A DNA stretch of 18,782 nucleotides from Bacteroidota bacterium. GTDB lineage: Bacteria > Bacteroidota > Bacteroidia > Flavobacteriales > Flavobacteriaceae. Made by a program: the position numbers and the translations under genes. Location: contig JAJRSY010000289.1 of NCBI GenBank assembly GCA_024278565.1, positions 1 to 18,782 of the forward strand, in the 5' to 3' direction. The notes below the pieces were generated by a model that saw only the letters and a list, made by a program, of their open reading frames with translations, was not told the origin of the DNA and made no database searches. This document shows, piece by piece, positions 1 to 7,784 of this stretch (positions are counted from its first letter, which is position 1; the number at the start of each line of letters is the position of its first letter).

Positions 1-7
1 CCACCTG

Positions 8-709
8 ATGCAAGTAACCACCAAGGCTATTGTTCTTACCGCTCTAAAATATGGTGATACAAGCCTTATCGCAAAGATTTTTACTGCCTCTGATGGTGTA
101 AAATCGTATTTGTTGAAAGGTGTTCTTGCCTCTAAAAAGGGAAAATTGAAAACCGCATACTTTCAACCTCTCATGCAGTTAGAGATTGTTGCCCATCACA
201 AGAACAAAGGCACTTTAGAACGTATAGGTGAGGCGAAGGTCAATTACCATTACCAAACCTTGCATACCGATATTTCCAAAAATGCCATGTGCTTGTTTTT
301 AGCGGAGATTTTAGGCAATAGCATTTATGAAGAGGAACGGAACGAAGGTCTTTTCGAGTTTTTGGAAACAGCACTTCAATGGCTTGATGTTCATGATGAA
401 ATCTCGAATTTTCATCTGTATTTTCTACTATCGTTGACAAGGTATTTTGGTTTTTATCCTGATGTAGAGCATATCAATGCGCCCTATTTTGATTTATTAG
501 AGGGACACTTTATTAACAAGCCCTCGTTGAACCCGATGTTGACGGGCAGTAATCTTATTTTTTTCAAAAGAATGTTAGGCACAAATTTTGAGGGGGTACA
601 TACCATCAAAATAAACAAAGCAAACCGGCAAGAGCTCTTACAATCGCTTGTTCTCTATTTTGAATTGCATTTACAGGGGTTTCGAAAACCAAATCCCTCG
701 CCATTTTAA
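8..709 (+). CDS. recO: DNA repair protein RecO
   Basis: RecO works with RecR (and RecF) in recombinational repair: it binds ssDNA and SSB, helps load RecA and can anneal strands. The 233-residue product has the usual RecO length. Its N-terminus (residues 1-80, with TTKAIVLTALKYGDTS and later KGVLASKKGKLK) matches the RecO OB-fold, and the rest is a helical C-terminal domain. No CxxC zinc-binding pairs are present, unlike the zinc-finger RecO of Deinococcus. The ATG overlaps an upstream TGA (bases 6-8), so a gene ending just outside the window may be translationally coupled, but its frame cannot be confirmed. The stop codon directly abuts the next ATG, suggesting co-transcription with the TonB-dependent receptor. 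Identification rests on recognising the family pattern, not on a search. Confidence 0.92.
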   Translation: MQVTTKAIVLTALKYGDTSLIAKIFTASDGVKSYLLKGVLASKKGKLKTAYFQPLMQLEIVAHHKNKGTLERIGEAKVNYHYQTLHTDISKNAMCLFLAEILGNSIYEEERNEGLFEFLETALQWLDVHDEISNFHLYFLLSLTRYFGFYPDVEHINAPYFDLLEGHFINKPSLNPMLTGSNLIFFKRMLGTNFEGVHTIKINKANRQELLQSLVLYFELHLQGFRKPNPSPF

Positions 710-3154
710 ATGAAGTTTTTCTTTAACAACTTCTTAGTTAGTATGAACAGGATTTTCACCGTCATGGTTTTCTTATTTATCCAAGGTGTTTTCAGCCAGG
801 AAATCACCATATTGGATATGGATACCAAAGAACCTATTCTCAATGTGGCCGTGTATAACTTGGATCGATCAAAGACCGCACTTTCTGATTTTGATGGCAG
901 ATGTGACTTATCTGTTTTTGATAAAAATGAGCGTATTACCTTTAAGCATATTGGTTACGAAGTTCGCAAATCTTCTAAATCACAGATCTTAAAACGCAAA
1001 AGTAGAATTTACCTTGTCATGATAGCCGAACAGTTGAACGAGGTGGTCATGTCAGTCTCTAAATGGGAACAGCAAAAGAAAGATATACCCAACAAAATAA
1101 CGTTGATCAGTGCGCGGGAAATTGCTTTTACGAATCCGCAGACAGCGGCAGATCTGCTGCAAAATAGCGGAAAGGTCTTTGTTCAAAAAAGCCAGTTGGG
1201 GGGTGGTAGCCCCATGATCAGGGGTTTTGCTACGAATCGGCTATTGATTTCTGTGGATGGTGTACGTATGAACAATGCCATTTTCAGGGGGGGGAACATT
1301 CAGAACGTAATTTCGGTAGATCCTTTTTCGATAAAAAAAACAGAGATTATTTTTGGTCCCGGGTCGGTCAGTTACGGTAGTGACGCCATCGGTGGGGTGA
1401 TGAATTTCTATACCAAGGAAGCCCAGCTTTCAAATACCGATAGCCTTTTGTTTTCTGGCAATGCCAATTACCGTTTTGCTTCGGCCAATTCAGAGAGCAC
1501 ACTTCACTTTGATATCAATCTCGGAAAAAGGAAATGGGCGTTTTTAACAAGTGTTTCCTATAGTGATTTTGGTGATTTGGTAATGGGCAAAAACGGATTG
1601 GATTCCTATCTAAGAACTAATTATGTTGCAACCAGAAATGGTGAGGACGAGTTGGTCTTGAATGAGAATCCCAGAAAACAAATATCCACGGGCTACAATC
1701 AGGTAAATTTGATGCAGAAAATCAACTATAGACCGAATAACAGTTGGCATTATAATCTGGGGCTTCATTATTCAGAAACATCAAACTATTCAAGATACGA
1801 TAGATCGATACGCCCAAATAGTGAGGGTGCCGGCCTGCAATCGGCAGAGTGGTTTTATGGCCCACAAAAATGGTTTATGGGCAATCTTCAAATTAATAAA
1901 AAAGGGAAGGGACTGTTCTATGACGGGTTAAAGGTCACTACTGCGTACCAACATTTTGAGGAAAGCAGAAACGATAGAAATTTTCAAAATGCGGTGAGAA
2001 ACACAACCAAAGAGAAAGTAGATGCCATCTCGGTCAATGTTGATTTTGAGAACAAGAAAATCGGCAATCTTAGGTTGTACTATGGTGGTGAGTATATTTT
2101 TAATAAAGTGGGTTCTTTCGGGCAACAAAAGAATATTGAAACGAACCTGTTGTCAGACGCTGCCCCACGCTACCCCAATGGTTCTACTTGGCAGACTTTG
2201 GCGGGTTATGTCAATGGTGAATACAAGGCAAAACCCAACTTCACCCTGCTCTCGGGCGTACGGTACAGCCATGTTTGGATCGATGCCGTTTTTGACAGGA
2301 CCTTTTACCCTTTTCCTTTTGACAATGCGAAATTGAACAATGGTGCCTTAACGGGCAGCCTGGGGCTAAGCTGGTTTCCGAGGGCAGACCTACAGATTAC
2401 TTTCAACGGGTCTACGGGCTTTAGATCCCCGAATATTGATGATGTCGGAAAAATATTTGATTCTGAACCTGGGTCGGTTGTGGTGCCAAATCCTGATCTA
2501 GAACCAGAGTATGCTTACAATGTTGAGCTTGGGATCCAAAAGAATTTCGCCGATAAGGTCGTGTTCAAGGGAGCCACATTCTATACCTATTTGGTAGATG
2601 CCCTTGTACGAAGGGATTTTCAGTTCAACGGACAATCACAGATAGAGTACAATGGGGCATTGAGTAGGGTACAGGCCATACAAAATGCAGCAAAAGCCTA
2701 TGTATACGGTTTTGAGTTGGGCCTTGAGGCGTTTTTGACCGAAAATTTTTCAATTACCTCCAATCTCACAATTACGGAAGGTATCGAAGAAGGGGCCGAT
2801 GGCACCGATTCGCCGGGCAGGCATATTGCACCAACTTTTGGTGACTTTCACTTAATATGGAAAAATCAAAGATTAAGAGCCGATCTGTTTTTAAATTATA
2901 ATGGCGAAATAGGTTTTGATGATTTGGCCTCATCGGAAAAAAATAAAAGTTTCCTCTATGCCGTTGATACCAACGGCAACCCATATTCACCCTTCTGGTA
3001 TACCTTGAATCTACGTTCGCAGTACACGCTATCAGACGCTTTAAAGGTTAATGTAAGTATAGAAAACCTAACAAACCAGAGATACCGTTCGTATTCTTCA
3101 GGAATTGTTTCTCCAGGCACCAACCTAATTGTGGGCTTGGGGTACCGGTTTTAA
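710..3154 (+). CDS. TonB-dependent outer-membrane receptor with carboxypeptidase-regulatory-like domain
   Basis: This is an outer-membrane active transporter energised by TonB/ExbBD. An N-terminal signal peptide (hydrophobic run ending near VFSQ) leads into a CarboxypepD_reg-like beta-sandwich (about residues 29-110), common in Bacteroidota receptors. The plug domain follows (about 123-238; MIRGFATNRLLISVDGVRMN and GPGSVSYGSDAIGGVMNF are typical). A 22-strand barrel should follow, ending in the expected terminal aromatic (GLGYRF). The barrel has FRSPN (from residue 571) and NPDL (594-597), which resemble the FRAP/NPNL motifs of haem and haemoglobin receptors. A haem or metal-chelate substrate is therefore possible, but the ligand cannot be assigned. 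The ATG at 710 abuts the recO stop. An ATG at 743 (residue 12) gives a cleaner signal peptide and may be the true start. No SusD-like partner is adjacent. Confidence 0.9.
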   Translation: MKFFFNNFLVSMNRIFTVMVFLFIQGVFSQEITILDMDTKEPILNVAVYNLDRSKTALSDFDGRCDLSVFDKNERITFKHIGYEVRKSSKSQILKRKSRIYLVMIAEQLNEVVMSVSKWEQQKKDIPNKITLISAREIAFTNPQTAADLLQNSGKVFVQKSQLGGGSPMIRGFATNRLLISVDGVRMNNAIFRGGNIQNVISVDPFSIKKTEIIFGPGSVSYGSDAIGGVMNFYTKEAQLSNTDSLLFSGNANYRFASANSESTLHFDINLGKRKWAFLTSVSYSDFGDLVMGKNGLDSYLRTNYVATRNGEDELVLNENPRKQISTGYNQVNLMQKINYRPNNSWHYNLGLHYSETSNYSRYDRSIRPNSEGAGLQSAEWFYGPQKWFMGNLQINKKGKGLFYDGLKVTTAYQHFEESRNDRNFQNAVRNTTKEKVDAISVNVDFENKKIGNLRLYYGGEYIFNKVGSFGQQKNIETNLLSDAAPRYPNGSTWQTLAGYVNGEYKAKPNFTLLSGVRYSHVWIDAVFDRTFYPFPFDNAKLNNGALTGSLGLSWFPRADLQITFNGSTGFRSPNIDDVGKIFDSEPGSVVVPNPDLEPEYAYNVELGIQKNFADKVVFKGATFYTYLVDALVRRDFQFNGQSQIEYNGALSRVQAIQNAAKAYVYGFELGLEAFLTENFSITSNLTITEGIEEGADGTDSPGRHIAPTFGDFHLIWKNQRLRADLFLNYNGEIGFDDLASSEKNKSFLYAVDTNGNPYSPFWYTLNLRSQYTLSDALKVNVSIENLTNQRYRSYSSGIVSPGTNLIVGLGYRF

Positions 3155-3189
3155 AAAGAATCCTTTTACGAGAGTGAAATTTTAAGCAT

Positions 3190-3218
3190 AAAAAAACCCG
3201 ACGTTTCCGTCAGGGTTT
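3190..3218 (-). terminator. Rho-independent terminator of the minus-strand lipoprotein gene
   Basis: On the minus strand a GC-rich stem (CCC-T-GACG pairing with CGTCGGG across a GAAA-like loop, one bulged T) is followed by a run of seven T. It lies about 25 bp beyond the lipoprotein stop. On the plus strand the same stem is followed only by TTTCT, so it may also slow transcripts leaving the TonB receptor gene, but less convincingly. Confidence 0.7.
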
Positions 3219-3242
3219 CTAGCTTGAATAGGATAGTACAAA

Positions 3243-3629
3243 TTATTGTTTTAGCTTGTCCTTAACATCACCTGCAGCATCCTTTACTTTGTCAGCTGCA
3301 TCACCAGCAGCGTCTTTAGCACCGTCAACGGCGTTGGCACCAGCTTCTTTGGCACTATCAACAGCATTGCCGGCAGCGTCTTTAGCGCCGTCAACAGCAT
3401 CACCAGCAGCATCAATAGCGTCTGAACCAGCTTCTTTAGCACTGTCAACAGCATCACCAGCTGTGTCCATTGCACCTTCAGCGGCATCACCAACAGCTTC
3501 ACCAGTTTCTTCAGCGGCATCGGCCGCAGCTTCGGTAGCTTCATCAGCCTTGTCGGCAGCTTCCCTGCACGATACAAATGATACACTCAGTGCAAGTACT
3601 AGAATTGAACTTAAAATTACTTTTTTCAT
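3243..3629 (-). CDS. Small Ala/Asp/Lys-rich repeat lipoprotein (LEA-like)
   Basis: The 128-residue product starts with a lipoprotein signal peptide (MKKVILSSILVLALSVSFVSC) whose lipobox cysteine is residue 21. The remainder (22-128) is almost entirely Ala, Asp, Gly, Glu, Lys and Val in degenerate repeats of about 11 residues, such as DAAGDAVDGAK, DAAGNAVDSAK and EAGANAVDGAK. This pattern predicts amphipathic helix or coiled coil and resembles late-embryogenesis-abundant and YtxH/apolipoprotein-like repeats. Function is unknown; a surface- or periplasm-tethered stress or structural role is inference only. The opposite strand is also open because of the codon repeats, but the signal peptide, promoter-like box and terminator favour the minus strand. 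It converges with the TonB receptor gene and diverges from ileS. Confidence 0.82.
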   Translation of the reverse strand: MKKVILSSILVLALSVSFVSCREAADKADEATEAAADAAEETGEAVGDAAEGAMDTAGDAVDSAKEAGSDAIDAAGDAVDGAKDAAGNAVDSAKEAGANAVDGAKDAAGDAADKVKDAAGDVKDKLKQ

Positions 3630-3664
3630 GATTTTTTCGATTTTAGTGTTTTTGTTTCTAATCG

Positions 3665-3672
3665 CAAATATA
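3665..3672 (-). promoter_or_regulatory. Bacteroidota-type -7 box (TATATTTG) for the lipoprotein gene
   Basis: Read on the minus strand this is TATATTTG, matching the Bacteroidota -7 consensus TAnnTTTG, about 35 bp upstream of the lipoprotein ATG. No clean -33 TTG was found at the usual 17-23 nt spacing, so the assignment rests on the -7 box and its position. Confidence 0.5.
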
Positions 3673-3888
3673 TACGGTTTAATCTAGATTTTGGATGCTA
3701 TTTGTTAACATTTTTAACAAAAACAGTAACAAGACACCTTTGAAAACCTTTAAATATGGTAAAAAACTTACTTTTGAAAAGTAATTATTTACGGTAGCAT
3801 TATAGTGTTTAGAAGGGTATATAAGTGGTTATTTGAATCAAAATCGCTAATTTTACTGCCTTAAATTACAGTACCAGAAGCATTTCAT

Positions 3889-6800
3889 ATGAAGTTTGCA
3901 GAATATAAGGGATTAAACTTACCAAAGGTCGCCGAGGAAGTTCTTGAATATTGGAAACAAAACCAAATTTTCGAGAAAAGTATCTCTGTTAGAGAAGGTG
4001 GGCCAAGCTATGTCTTTTATGAAGGACCACCATCTGCGAACGGAATGCCCGGCATTCACCATGTCATGGCTCGTACCATCAAAGATATTTTTCCGAGGTA
4101 CAAGACCATGAAGGGGTTTCAGGTAAAACGAAAGGCAGGTTGGGATACCCATGGCCTTCCCATTGAATTGAGTGTTGAGAAAGAACTGGGCATTACCAAA
4201 GAAGATATAGGAAATAAAATATCTGTTGAAGAGTACAATGCAGCCTGTAAAAAAGCGGTCATGCGCTACACCGACGTGTGGAACAAAATGACCGAACAGC
4301 TGGGCTATTGGGTAGATATGAGTGACCCGTACATTACCTATAAGCCGAAGTATATGGAGTCGGTCTGGTGGTTGTTAAAGCAGATTTACGACAAGGGCCT
4401 CATTTATAAAGGATACACTGTACAACCGTATTCGCCCAAGGCGGGTACGGGACTGAGCTCGCATGAACTCAATCAACCGGGAACGTATCAAGATATTACT
4501 GATACCACGGTTACGGCACAGTTTAGAAGCCCCCTAACCCCTGAAGGGGGAACTCAAAACGATATTTTGAAAGCATTCGAAATCACTCCCCCTGAGGGAG
4601 AGCTGGAGGGGGCTTTTTTTCTAGCTTGGACTACCACTCCTTGGACATTGCCATCGAATACAGCTTTGACCATAGGCTCAAAGATTACCTATGTTCTGGT
4701 AAAAACATTCAACCAGTATACTTTTAAAGCTATTTATGTAGTATTGGCCAAAAATTTGGTCGGTAAGCAGTTTGCCGGAAAGTTTTTTGAAGCGGAAAAC
4801 GAAGATGATTTTTCAAATTTCACATCTACCAGTAAAAAGATACCTTATACCCTAGTTGCAGAAACCAAAGGTGCAGCTTTGGTGGGTATTGAATATGAGC
4901 AATTATTGCCATATGCGTTGCCCTATCAAAACCCGGAGAATGCCTTTCGAGTAATCGCAGGTGACTTCGTAACAACCGAAGATGGCACGGGCATCGTGCA
5001 CACCGCCCCTACTTTTGGCGCAGATGATGCCTTGGTTGCGAAACAAGCAGTACCCGAAATACCACCTTTGCTGGTTTTGGATGAAAACAACAATCCGGTG
5101 CCCTTGGTGGATCTACAAGGTAAGTTCAGACCTGAATTAAAAGAATTTGGTGGTAAATACGTCAAAAACGAATATTACGAAGATGGTGAAGCGCCGGAAA
5201 GATCTGTAGATGTAGAGATTGCCATTAAACTAAAAGAAGAGAACAGAGCCTTTAAGGTCGAGAAGTATGTGCATAGCTACCCCAATTGCTGGCGTACCGA
5301 TAAACCTATATTATATTACCCGTTGGATTCTTGGTTTATTAAAGTGACCGAAGTCAAAGACAGAATGTTCGAATTGAACCAAACTATCAATTGGAAACCA
5401 AAGGCCACAGGAGAAGGACGCTTCGGTAATTGGTTGGCAAATGCCAATGACTGGAATTTGTCACGTTCTCGTTATTGGGGTATTCCGTTACCCATTTGGA
5501 GAACCGAAGATGGTAAAGAAGAAATTATGATCGGTTCGGTCGAAGAATTGAAAGCCGAAATAGCAAAGGCATTAGAAGCTAAAGTTCTCGAAAAAGATAT
5601 TTTTGAAGATTTTGTTGTTGGTGATATGTCTGAAGCGAACTACGACAAAATAGACCTCCATAAAAACATTGTAGATCAAATCATACTGGTATCCCAATCG
5701 GGCAAACCAATGAAACGAGAGAGCGATCTGATTGATGTTTGGTTCGATAGTGGCGCTATGCCCTATGCGCAATGGCATTACCCGTTTGAAAAAAGAGTGG
5801 CCCCCTCTAGCTCCCCCTCGGGGGGAGAGCACAATTCTCCTGTGTGCCATACGGCTCGAAAATCAAATTATAAGTTGTTCAAAGTATTGGCCGCCGAGCG
5901 AAAAAATCATGCTACTGAAGCAGAAAATATTTTATGGGAAGTATTAAGAGGTAAAAAACTGTATGGTTTCAAATTCAGGAGAGAACATATCATAGACGAG
6001 TTTATTATAGATTTCGTGTGTCTTTCAAAACAATTGATTATTGAAGTGGATGGGGGGTATCATTTGAAACCTGAAATTAAAGAGGCAGACGAGCTTAGAA
6101 CAAAAATTCTTGAAAATGATTTTGGGTATCACATTATCCGATTCAAGAATGAAGAAGTTATTGGTGATATTGATGCTGTTATAGAAAAAATCTCGAATAA
6201 ACTAAAAAGCAGAAACACACAAGTAGCTGATTCTCCCCCTGAGGGGGGGCTAGAGGGGGCTTTAGGAGTCCCTTTCCCCGCTGATTTTATCGCTGAAGGC
6301 GTTGATCAAACCCGCGGTTGGTTTTATACCCTGCATGCCATTGCCACAATGGTATTTGATACCGTCGCCTACAAAAATGTAGTGTCAAATGGATTGGTAT
6401 TGGATAAACAGGGCAAAAAAATGTCTAAGCGCCTGGGCAATGCGGCCGACCCTTTCGAGACCATGAACGAACACGGAGCGGATGCCACACGATGGTATAT
6501 GATTTCGAACGCCAACCCCTGGGACAATTTAAAGTTTGATATCGATGGCATCGTTGAGGTAAAGCGCAAGTTTTTTGGTACGCTTTACAATACGTATTCT
6601 TTTTTTGTGCTATATGCCAACATCGACAATTTTGATTACTCAGAGGCCGATATACCATTGAATGAACGGGCAGAGATAGATCAGTGGATTCTTTCAGAAC
6701 TACATTCGCTTATTAAAACAGTTGATGACGCCTATGCCGATTATGAACCTACCAAGGCAACCCGGGCCATTTCTGATTTTGTACAAGAAAACCTTAGCAA

Positions 6801-7779
6801 TTGGTACGTACGTTTGAGTAGAAGACGCTTTTGGAAAGGAGACTACCAACAAGACAAAATATCGGCCTATCAAACGCTATATACCTGTTTGGTTACTGTA
6901 GCTAAATTAGCTGCCCCGGTAGCACCTTTTTTTATGGACCGTCTTTATAAAGATTTAACAAAACCCACTAAAAAAGAAACGTTTGAAAGTGTACATTTAG
7001 CTGATTTTCCGGTTTATGACCCAAGTATGGTAAACACAGGATTGGAAAGGAAGATGCAAAAAGCGCAGACCATATCTTCTTTGGTATTGTCAATTCGTCA
7101 GAAAGAAAAAATAAAAGTACGCCAGCCGCTGCAGAAAATAATGATTCCTGTTTTAGATGAAAACCAAAAACACGAAATAGAAGCAGTGGCCGATTTGATA
7201 ATGTCAGAGGTCAATGTAAAAGAGATCGAACTCTTGGATGATGCATCAGGTATTTTGGTAAAAAAAATCAAACCAAATTTCAAGACTTTGGGGCCAAAAT
7301 ACGGAAAGGACATGAAGCTGGTTGCCGCCGCAATAGCCCAACTCGGGCAGGAAGATATCCAAAAAATAGAACAGGAGGGCAAAATATACATTCAAATTGA
7401 AAATAAAAGCTGTATATTACAGTTACACGATGTAGAGATAGCATCACAAGATATTGAAGGCTGGTTGGTAGCCACTTCAGGGTCGATTACCGTGGCGTTA
7501 GACGTTACCATCAACGATGACCTTAGAAAAGAGGGAATTGCAAGAGAGCTGGTTAACCGCATACAGAACATGAGAAAAGACTCTGGTTTTGAAGTGACCG
7601 ATAGAATTGATGTTATAATCTTGAAAGATGGTTTGGTAGAAAAAGCGGTTGAAAGCAATCTTGATTATATCAAGACGGAGACCCTGACCGCTGAGCTTAT
7701 TTTCGAAGAAAAGTTAGATAGTGGCACTGAGGTTGCCTTTGATGAAGTACAAACAAAATTGTTTATCGTTAAACATTAG
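3889..7779 (+). CDS. ileS: Isoleucyl-tRNA synthetase carrying two in-frame repeat-bounded insertions, one a DUF559 nuclease domain
   Basis: IleRS charges tRNA-Ile with isoleucine in the cytoplasm and edits misactivated valine. Class I signatures are present: the HIGH region in its Bacteroidota-like form PSANGMPGIHH (GIHH at 55-58), GWDTHGLPIE, LAWTTTPWTLPSNTA at the start of the CP1 editing region, DQTRGWFYTLH, and KMSKR at 844-848. The anticodon-binding and C-terminal regions follow. The 1296-residue length exceeds the roughly 1130-1150 expected. Two stretches look foreign: residues 214-242, bounded by SPLTPEGG and TPPEGELEGA, and residues 638-791, a DUF559 nuclease domain bounded by APSSSPSGGE and SPPEGGLEGA. 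The second splits a surface loop between YAQWHYPFE and FPADFIAEGVDQTRGW. The reading frame is unbroken and the core motifs are intact, so the enzyme is probably functional. The dksA-like gene starts 5 bp downstream. Confidence 0.95.
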   Translation: MKFAEYKGLNLPKVAEEVLEYWKQNQIFEKSISVREGGPSYVFYEGPPSANGMPGIHHVMARTIKDIFPRYKTMKGFQVKRKAGWDTHGLPIELSVEKELGITKEDIGNKISVEEYNAACKKAVMRYTDVWNKMTEQLGYWVDMSDPYITYKPKYMESVWWLLKQIYDKGLIYKGYTVQPYSPKAGTGLSSHELNQPGTYQDITDTTVTAQFRSPLTPEGGTQNDILKAFEITPPEGELEGAFFLAWTTTPWTLPSNTALTIGSKITYVLVKTFNQYTFKAIYVVLAKNLVGKQFAGKFFEAENEDDFSNFTSTSKKIPYTLVAETKGAALVGIEYEQLLPYALPYQNPENAFRVIAGDFVTTEDGTGIVHTAPTFGADDALVAKQAVPEIPPLLVLDENNNPVPLVDLQGKFRPELKEFGGKYVKNEYYEDGEAPERSVDVEIAIKLKEENRAFKVEKYVHSYPNCWRTDKPILYYPLDSWFIKVTEVKDRMFELNQTINWKPKATGEGRFGNWLANANDWNLSRSRYWGIPLPIWRTEDGKEEIMIGSVEELKAEIAKALEAKVLEKDIFEDFVVGDMSEANYDKIDLHKNIVDQIILVSQSGKPMKRESDLIDVWFDSGAMPYAQWHYPFEKRVAPSSSPSGGEHNSPVCHTARKSNYKLFKVLAAERKNHATEAENILWEVLRGKKLYGFKFRREHIIDEFIIDFVCLSKQLIIEVDGGYHLKPEIKEADELRTKILENDFGYHIIRFKNEEVIGDIDAVIEKISNKLKSRNTQVADSPPEGGLEGALGVPFPADFIAEGVDQTRGWFYTLHAIATMVFDTVAYKNVVSNGLVLDKQGKKMSKRLGNAADPFETMNEHGADATRWYMISNANPWDNLKFDIDGIVEVKRKFFGTLYNTYSFFVLYANIDNFDYSEADIPLNERAEIDQWILSELHSLIKTVDDAYADYEPTKATRAISDFVQENLSNWYVRLSRRRFWKGDYQQDKISAYQTLYTCLVTVAKLAAPVAPFFMDRLYKDLTKPTKKETFESVHLADFPVYDPSMVNTGLERKMQKAQTISSLVLSIRQKEKIKVRQPLQKIMIPVLDENQKHEIEAVADLIMSEVNVKEIELLDDASGILVKKIKPNFKTLGPKYGKDMKLVAAAIAQLGQEDIQKIEQEGKIYIQIENKSCILQLHDVEIASQDIEGWLVATSGSITVALDVTINDDLRKEGIARELVNRIQNMRKDSGFEVTDRIDVIILKDGLVEKAVESNLDYIKTETLTAELIFEEKLDSGTEVAFDEVQTKLFIVKH
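4528..4554 (+). repeat. Palindromic arm L1 (27 bp)
   Basis: Starts AGCCCCCT and continues with the palindrome CCCCTGAAGGGG. Relative to the other three arms it is 3 nt shorter, a change that preserves the ileS frame. Translated as SPLTPEGGT. Confidence 0.75.
4585..4614 (-). repeat. Palindromic arm R1 (30 bp)
   Basis: Read on the minus strand it starts AGCCCCCTCCAGC and continues CTCTCCCTCAGGGGGAG. It differs from arm R2 at 4 of 30 positions. On the plus strand it is translated as TPPEGELEGA. Confidence 0.8.
5799..5828 (+). repeat. Palindromic arm L2 (30 bp)
   Basis: Starts GGCCCCCTCTAGC and contains a perfect 7-bp hairpin CTCCCCC-TCG-GGGGGAG at 5811-5827. It matches the reverse complement of arm R2 at 27 of 30 positions. 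Translated as APSSSPSGGE. Confidence 0.9.
6232..6261 (-). repeat. Palindromic arm R2 (30 bp)
   Basis: Read on the minus strand it starts AGCCCCCTCTAGC and ends CCCTCAGGGGGAGA, with an internal C/G hairpin. It is the inverted partner of arm L2. On the plus strand it is translated as SPPEGGLEGA, almost the same peptide as arm R1 in the same frame. Confidence 0.9.
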
Positions 7780-7784
7780 AAATT

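Larger units (their letters stand above)
4528..4614 (+). mobile_element. 87-bp mini-element in ileS: two inverted palindromic arms without a nuclease gene
   Basis: Two arms in inverted orientation (4528-4554 and 4585-4614) enclose about 30 bp and encode ileS residues 214-242. The segment is exactly 29 codons and keeps the frame. The arms match those of the DUF559 element 1.2 kb downstream. No direct target duplication is visible. The middle peptide (TQNDILKAFE) could be the host's own loop. Two solo repeats inserted on either side of host sequence therefore remain as likely as one MITE-like element. The insertion lies just before the LAWTTTPWTLPSN motif that opens the editing region. Confidence 0.65.
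5799..6261 (+). mobile_element. DUF559 (Vsr-like) endonuclease element inserted in frame in ileS
   Basis: Inverted arms at 5799-5828 and 6232-6261 bound an insert read through in the ileS frame as residues 638-791 (154 codons from 5800). The encoded domain has the DUF559 pattern of the Vsr-like PD-(D/E)xK nuclease group: TEAENILWEVLRG (E679), GFKFRREH (694-700), FIIDFVCL (D708) and LIIEVDGGYH (E719, D721, H725), then a helical tail ending near VIEKI. The likely catalytic acidic residues are all present. The insert contains no methionine, so it has no ATG start of its own in this frame. DUF559 proteins normally occur as free-standing polypeptides of about 110-130 residues. Here the domain depends on host translation unless a TTG (for example codons 663 or 667) is used. 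No direct target duplication is visible at the edges. Mobility is inferred from the arms and the mid-gene location. Confidence 0.85.

Noticed and set aside
3256..3687. 143-codon plus-strand ORF opposite the lipoprotein gene, rich in Ser/Ala/Pro/Leu.
   Set aside because: It is the antisense of a codon-repeat array that lacks stops by composition. The minus strand has a signal peptide, lipobox, -7 box and terminator.
5572..5850. Minus-strand ORF overlapping arm L2 with PRGGARGG-like peptide.
   Set aside because: It is a shadow of ileS on the opposite strand. It reflects the C-rich arm and has no support as a gene.
5799..6261. Intein or self-splicing intron in ileS.
   Set aside because: No intein block motifs (N-terminal Cys/Ser splice junction, terminal HN followed by Cys/Ser/Thr) and no group I/II intron features were seen. 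The sequence is in-frame linker plus DUF559 domain.
5799..6261. Classical insertion sequence with target-site duplication.
   Set aside because: No transposase is encoded and no direct repeat abuts the arms. A GAGT on each side (5795-5798, 6266-6269) is offset from the right end and too short.
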